Source: Karstenula rhodostoma CBS 690.94 (lineage: Eukaryota > Ascomycota > Dothideomycetes > Pleosporales > Didymosphaeriaceae). From it: a stretch of 64,000 nucleotides of DNA. Position numbers and translations under genes: made by a program. The notes under the pieces were generated by a model that was given only the letters and a program-made list of their open reading frames with translations, was not told the origin of the DNA and made no database searches. Below are positions 58,431 through 64,000 of the stretch, piece after piece. The stretch's first letter is position 1, and each line of letters begins with the position of its first letter. The stretch covers positions 1,183,666 through 1,247,665 of the forward strand of contig MU001496.1 of NCBI GenBank assembly GCA_010093485.1, given 5' to 3'.

Positions 58431-59567
58431 TTGCCGACGTCTCTGTTTTATCTCGACATATCTGGATCTACATTCTCTACGCCTTCTTCAGCCCTATACA
58501 TGGTGTAATTCGGGGCTCTTTGCGGCTTTCATATACTAGCGTCTATCGTCTGATACATCTCTGGGCTCGCGCCGCACTAGACATTCACGGTTGACGACCA
58601 CAACCCGTCCGGAACGGTGCACGAGCAAGAAAGATGTTAGACGCACGCAGGTCGCATCTGGAAAAGCGGAACAACCACCGCGTTTTTGGTTTTGGTGTTT
58701 TTGGCGCCCTGTATCTTGTTCATCCGCTCGCTTTCTGCTCGTCATTTGGCCTTGTCGCCTTGCAGCCAAGATTTCAGCTCTCGCTCACTTTTCCATCTTC
58801 CACGGGCACAGCATCTAGGCTACATTTTCAACGGGGATCTTTCTTGCAGGAGGGGAATTATCGTGGTCATGTTTTGTCTGTTCGCGCGCGGACGGGCCCC
58901 CGCCGCATGATCACTCAATCTCCTTTTCTGTTTCATCCGAGGGGCGAACGCTTTGTAAGAGATACCTCACTAGACCGCGCGTTTGTTTCTTGGATTATTT
59001 CCTTTCTCGATTGGCGAATACCCCCCAAATTTGGCATATTGCATTTGCGCATATCATCACCATACCACAGTACATTATATTACTCGACTTGGATTGGGCG
59101 GATTGGGCGGTTTGAGCGATTCACAAGTTGGATTATTGGCGACAAGGGGAAAAAGGCACGCAGCCGGAACAATTGTAGCTAGCCAACATTTCTCCTTGCT
59201 TCTCCCCACCAGACAGACTGTCGACGACAGTTCTCTATTTCCTTTGTGATACCTAGTCTCCTGTTTCTTTTGTCATGGCTGTAGAACGGATCGGATCGGG
59301 TCGGATCAGATGGGCCTCTGGGAGTCCCTTGCCCTGCACCGGCTCTCCCAGAGTGTACCTTGTAACCTTATAATACGCAACTGCTGGCTGCCCAGGATTG
59401 GCAACGCCACCAATCTGTACACTTTGACCGCGTTACTTTTACTTTTACTTTTGTTTTCCGTGGCCCGGCGCCTGCTGGGTGATTGATGGCCAGGGTTCGC
59501 GCGAGCTACTTGGTTACTTACTCGCCTACTCGCCCTGCCTGTCTGTTTTTGTCTACTTTTTTTTTTT
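58431..59567. other. 3' flank of the kinase gene up to an assembly gap
   Basis: About 1.1 kb without a supportable gene, ending in a run of T immediately before the gap. Short repeats of ACTTTT type lie at 59433-59452. Confidence 0.5.
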
Positions 59568-59967
59568 NNNNNNNNNNNNNNNNNNNNNNNNNNNNNNNNN
59601 NNNNNNNNNNNNNNNNNNNNNNNNNNNNNNNNNNNNNNNNNNNNNNNNNNNNNNNNNNNNNNNNNNNNNNNNNNNNNNNNNNNNNNNNNNNNNNNNNNNN
59701 NNNNNNNNNNNNNNNNNNNNNNNNNNNNNNNNNNNNNNNNNNNNNNNNNNNNNNNNNNNNNNNNNNNNNNNNNNNNNNNNNNNNNNNNNNNNNNNNNNNN
59801 NNNNNNNNNNNNNNNNNNNNNNNNNNNNNNNNNNNNNNNNNNNNNNNNNNNNNNNNNNNNNNNNNNNNNNNNNNNNNNNNNNNNNNNNNNNNNNNNNNNN
59901 NNNNNNNNNNNNNNNNNNNNNNNNNNNNNNNNNNNNNNNNNNNNNNNNNNNNNNNNNNNNNNNNNNN
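59568..59967. other. Assembly gap, 400 N
   Basis: Exactly 400 N, a round number suggesting an estimated or standard gap size. The left edge is a poly-T run, a likely cause of the break. Confidence 0.99.
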
Positions 59968-61996
59968 TGGATTGGGAATGGAATCATTCCTCGCCCTTCA
60001 TCTCCTCCGCCGCCGCCTCCGCCGCTACCGTAGCGAGGTTGGAGCGTGATCGGAGCGTGGTTCTGCGGAGACAGAGCTGCCGTGCCGTCCTGGATGGATG
60101 GATGGGCTTGACGTCGGTCGGGCGTTGGTCGGGCATCGGGCGTCGTCATGCTTTCAATGAATCATTCCTCGCCTTCGCACTCCCCTTCATTACCCCCCCG
60201 CCGCATCCGCACGGCACACGGTCGCACCGCAGTCAGTGTGCGTCGTCGTGCGCCCTCGTACCCATCTACCCGCTGCGGTGCGTAGGTACGCCGCTCCAGG
60301 CGCAAGGGGTCACCGTGCCGGCGTTTGGTGTCTGCCAGGCTTGCCTGCTTGCTTGGATGCTTGGATGCGAGAGGGAGGGAGCGGCCCGCTGCGTGGGCGG
60401 GCGGCTGCGCGCGTGGGCGTGGGCGTGCTTGCTTAGTGTACCACGTTTGCCGTCAGGGTCTGGGCTGGGCCAGGCTGGGCTGTGCGGTGGTGGCGCGTGG
60501 GCATGTGATTTGGCGTTGGGTGGGGCGGGCATCTAGACTTGGGTGGGTGTGGCTGTGAGGAGGGGTTGGATTGGTATTGTCCTTGAGTCTGTGAGTTCTG
60601 TGTTGTTTGTGGGCGAGGGGGAAACTGGAGCGCGACGGCGTATACGGTTCGTGGCTGTGTTTCGTATGCGGTTGTTGAGATAGTAGAGTTGATGACTTTC
60701 TCTTCTTCACTCTGGTGGGGTGTGTGAGCGTAGATAAGATTACCACCGGGACAAACTTGCCTGTTCGTTTGTTGTTGACGCCATGTTTCTGATTCTCTGA
60801 GATGCTCATGTGTTCTGGTTTATGTCCATACTTTCTCCAGAATTTATCCACATCGGCTGCTTCCGTGCACGAAGTCGATAATAGACTTATTACACAGGCT
60901 TGCAAAGCTCTGATCAGAATGAACTTATATTTCACCATCACGGTGTCCTGGCCCGTGTTGTCTTGACCTCAGCTGGCAAGACCTGCTGGAGGCGGGGACG
61001 TACGTTGATCTAACAACGTCTTCATACGTGCCAGTATCCATATCCACGGTCTTCAGTCTGTAAAAGCTTCTTGCGACAGGTCCATGGCAGAGAAAAGACA
61101 GTTCCATCATCGGGATTGCTTTCCTTCACGTCCCACAATCCAAGGTGGCGGGCTTCGAAATGAATGTGGGGTCCAACACCATAGGCGTGCTACTCCCGGT
61201 GCTTTGGTAACGAGGAGTAAACTCGGGGGCGGGACAAATAGAAGCTGGCGAGAGATTAGTGTACAGAAGGCAGGCGGAAGAATCGTTGCTGATTCCAGTT
61301 TGATCTTGCAAATCCAAAACATTGACATATTTGTCGTTACCTAGAGGCAGATAACCTTCAACCAGGACTACCATGTCAGCCAGGCGTAAAATATCAGCGC
61401 AGCTCGTCAAGAAGTCCACGGGTCGTATATGATTGTATGATATCTTGATCGTCGGAAGCCGATTGGCAGTGAAACAGTAGTGATCCAAAGAGACTGAAGT
61501 TGGTATTCGATGTCAGAAATTCGAGCGGATCGAGGCCGATAAGCACAGGAACGGCGCATTCGATGTGATTGGTAGAGAGTTGAAGGCGCTTTGGTGATCC
61601 TGCGGCTGTAACGTCACACAATGCAGAGCATTTTGTCGGATTTATCAGCATTGCGAAACCCTTTGGCTAGTTCCTCCATGGGCAAGGCCGACGTGTACGA
61701 GTTGCTGCACGCCCTACGGGATGGCAGCCCTTGCATTGTGACGTCTACAAGGTTACTTCTCAGGTTCAGTTCGGAGTAAGGTTCCCAGGTTTCAAAGTTC
61801 GGTTGGCACCGACCCATGGACCCGACATACAAGCACAGCTGTCAAGCCGCCGGTCTTGTAGCTCTGATCATAGAAGTGAAGGTTCGTATCTCATTGACCG
61901 CTTTCTATTCTATCCTTAGGCTATACGCCTGCAAATGCTCAGTTTGTATGCAACGCTCTTCTATCCTGAACCGTGATCATGTTCAACGAAAAAAGG
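59968..61996. other. Spacer between gap and NAR1, no firm gene
   Basis: About 2 kb. 60.0-60.9 kb is G-rich with GGGCGT- and GGAT-type simple repeats. Minus-strand frames at 61126-61488, 61394-61651 and 61614-61832 overlap in different phases and contain protein-like text (LQLSTNHIECAVPVLIGLD), but I could not join them into a gene. Confidence 0.4.
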
Positions 61997-63883
61997 CTAC
62001 CATCCGCCACCGATGCTGCTTGCAAGACCGGCGACTCTCTCTACATCGTTCACTTTCTTCCCAACGTCGCTTTCTACCTTGCGGTACGACGTGTATACCA
62101 AGTTTTGCGTGTCAACCCCGGTGATGGCGGACCAATGGCTCAGGATGCCCTGGATGTACTTCTTCGAGATGCCGTTCACGATGTCTCCGTCAGGGAGACT
62201 GTTCGTCCCATTGGTATCGATGTCCTGCATCTCCTGGTCGACATCTACTTCGTCTTCCGAGCCTGAGAAGTAGGCTTCGTCCACCCGCCCTTGCCACTCT
62301 TTCTGCTCCTTGGGGCCCGGCCTGGAAGAAACGACATCGCCATTGACAGCCTGGACGCCCTCGTATGCCCGCACTTCTTCTACCTCGCTGACCTTGACTT
62401 GGCCACCGCCATTTGTGCATCCTCCAGGACACGCCATGACCTCCACATATGCGTAGTCTTTCACTGTTTCCACTGCCGCACCGTTCGGCTTCCGGCTTCC
62501 GCCCACCCTTGCGCCCGGCATTTTGCTAACTTTTGCGGGCTTTAGTCGCCGCACGAGGTTCTGGATGTTGCGGAAGCCGTAGTATCGGGCCATCTTGACA
62601 ATGGTCTCGGATCCGCGCACGAGCGTGTAGTCGATTACGTCGGTGTTCCTCCCCTGTTTTACTACGATCTCCGAGCCGGGATTTTGCGCTTGGTATGTAT
62701 GCAGTATGTGGTGGAGATAGCCACCCGAAGGCCCAGCATCTGGGTTTTGGTTCTTTCGGCGCGAGGGTGGGAAGAGGAAAGCATCGAGTTTCGGGTCTGG
62801 GAAGGGTGTCCGTTGGGAAGAGGGTAAAGGTGAACGGGAGAGGTTCGCGAAGTTGATGTTGCGCGCGGCGGCGAGGTGCAGCAGTTCGCGGGCAGTGATA
62901 ACACAATCGGTGTCTCGTACGGGGTCCTGCGCGGAATCATGGTTAGGAAGCCAGACGGAAGAAGTAAGCTCGCTCCTGCTGGCCTCGAGCTTCTTGTCAA
63001 AGCATGGCATGACGGCAAGATGCCATATTTGAGAGGGCGGAACGTTGTAACGCTGGCTCAGCACCGACTTGAGCAGCGTCCCGGTCAAAGCCTGCGGGGA
63101 CTTCATACGCGAGAGGTGTGGGAGGACGTAGGGATGTGTTTTTTCGGCGTAGCATATCCAGCCGGGGCATGCTGATGTGAGGATGGGCTTCTTTGGTGTG
63201 GTATCGATGGCTCCTTCTGAGCCAGATTCTGACGGCGCATTCGAAGTCTCTGACGAAAGGGCCGTGACAACCTCGTTGGCGGCCGCCTCGAGACACGCGT
63301 CCCGGACGACATTGGTATCGATGACCCAGGTGAAGTCACTACCGTTGTGTCCACCAGCTTGCAGCCCTGACGGACCACTGAGCAGTTGGGCAATCATGTT
63401 CCCAACTTCAACCTCAGTGACGGAGAATACGGCGGCCAAGCTTGCGCGGGTCTGCGGGGAGACGCTGGCTACGAACAGCTTGCCCTCGGCATGTTGGCCA
63501 CTCACGCCATTTGTTGTGCCATTGTGTGCTTCCCACGGCGCGCGTAACGACCGGTAGGTATCGAGCGTGGTGAGGACCTCGGTATGCGACTGGAGCGACA
63601 CCAGCATGGCCTCGGCGCTGGTCACGCATCCTGAGCATGCCAGGCAGTCGGTAAGCGATAGCGTTGCGGGCGGCGGCGGTTGTGAGGCTGCGACTTTGTC
63701 TTCGGTGGTGACTTCGTATGCATTCTAGCATTTGTCAGTATGGGCGATGACGCATGCGCGCGCGAGCGAGGATCGTACGGCGTCGGCGGGTTTTGCCGCG
63801 GGCAGGGTTTCTATGGGCTTTATGCATGCGACGCCCGGCGATATGAAGTCGTTCAGGTCGTCTGCGGAGAGAATGGCGCTCAT
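61997..63883 (-). CDS. nar1: Nar1, cytosolic iron-sulfur cluster assembly factor
   Basis: Exons 63779-63883 and 61997-63724 (54-bp intron) encode 610 aa. The N-terminus [19 protein letters not shown] holds the first ligand Cys; exon 2 adds NAYEVTTED and DCLACSGC, completing the N-terminal cluster site. The hydrogenase-like body shows [23 protein letters not shown] and [11 protein letters not shown], the C-terminal cluster ligands. The protein ends SSIGGGW with a terminal Trp, in keeping with the aromatic C-termini of CIA-targeted proteins. Nar1 is an essential member of the CIA machinery, linking the early Nbp35/Cfd1 scaffold to the Cia1-Cia2-Met18 targeting complex. Extra length lies in Ser/Gly-rich loops. 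Identity is firm. Confidence 0.96.
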
Positions 63884-64000
63884 GGTGGGTTGCCGTTGGC
63901 CGTGCAGTGGCGGGGGAGAAACAGGTGCGGGCGGCGCAAAAACGTCGACGAGGGCGCTACGGTACGGCAATGCGCGGGCGAAACTGTGGGGGAGTAGGAA
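63884..64000. other. NAR1 upstream flank, window end
   Basis: About 120 bp of the NAR1 promoter or leader; nothing else is visible. Confidence 0.5.

Noticed and set aside
59479..60149. Open frames spanning the N run
   Set aside because: They exist only because N codons contain no stops.
61126..61832. Possible minus-strand gene downstream of NAR1
   Set aside because: Three overlapping frames look partly protein-like, but no consistent set of splice sites joins them.

Overview
The window is nuclear DNA of a filamentous ascomycete. Genes are intron-poor with short introns (45-100 bp, mostly about 50), conserved genes give full-length fungal-type proteins (Arf1, Mob2-like, Leo1, Rpl26, Ost4, Tma46, Ime2-like kinase, Nar1), and the spacers are long. 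The mix of a GT32/GT8/acyltransferase group, a CFEM-like membrane protein, a mitochondrial PPR protein and paired C2H2 factors suits Dothideomycetes, but that placement is an inference. I see no transposon, tRNA, rRNA or CRISPR array. One 400-bp assembly gap lies at 59568-59967.

Layout. 0-1.6 kb: 3'-truncated PPR gene (minus). 3.8-4.4 kb: a small secreted precursor made of six Kex2-bounded repeat peptides, the most unusual gene here. 5.8-10.3 kb: housekeeping block ARF1, MOB2-like, LEO1. 11-16 kb: an unrecognised small gene, a thioredoxin-reductase-like thiol oxidoreductase, and a six-exon AAA ATPase. 16.9-22.7 kb: three envelope/glycan-type genes in a row (GT32, acyltransferase-3, GT8). 23.5-27 kb: secreted 8-Cys protein, an SDR of the Phe-for-Tyr subgroup, a membrane-anchored methyltransferase. 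28.3-35 kb: RPL26, a 1209-aa AT-hook/C2H2 nuclear protein, OST4, TMA46. 36.6-43.5 kb: two related C2H2 factors. 46.8-48.7 kb: a second SDR of the same family and a CFEM-like single-pass membrane protein. 56-58.4 kb: Ime2-type kinase after a 7.3-kb gene-free spacer rich in simple repeats. 62-63.9 kb: NAR1.

Functional links. ARF1 (vesicle coat recruitment), OST4 (N-glycan transfer) and the GT32/acyltransferase/GT8 group all concern the secretory pathway or glycans, though only the last three look like a functional cluster. The repeat-peptide precursor, the 8-Cys protein and the CFEM-like protein form the secreted/surface set. Exon joins were worked out by hand from splice sites, frame and protein continuity. 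Lengths of the conserved proteins (Arf1 183 aa, Rpl26 135 aa, Tma46 335 aa, Nar1 610 aa) support those joins.
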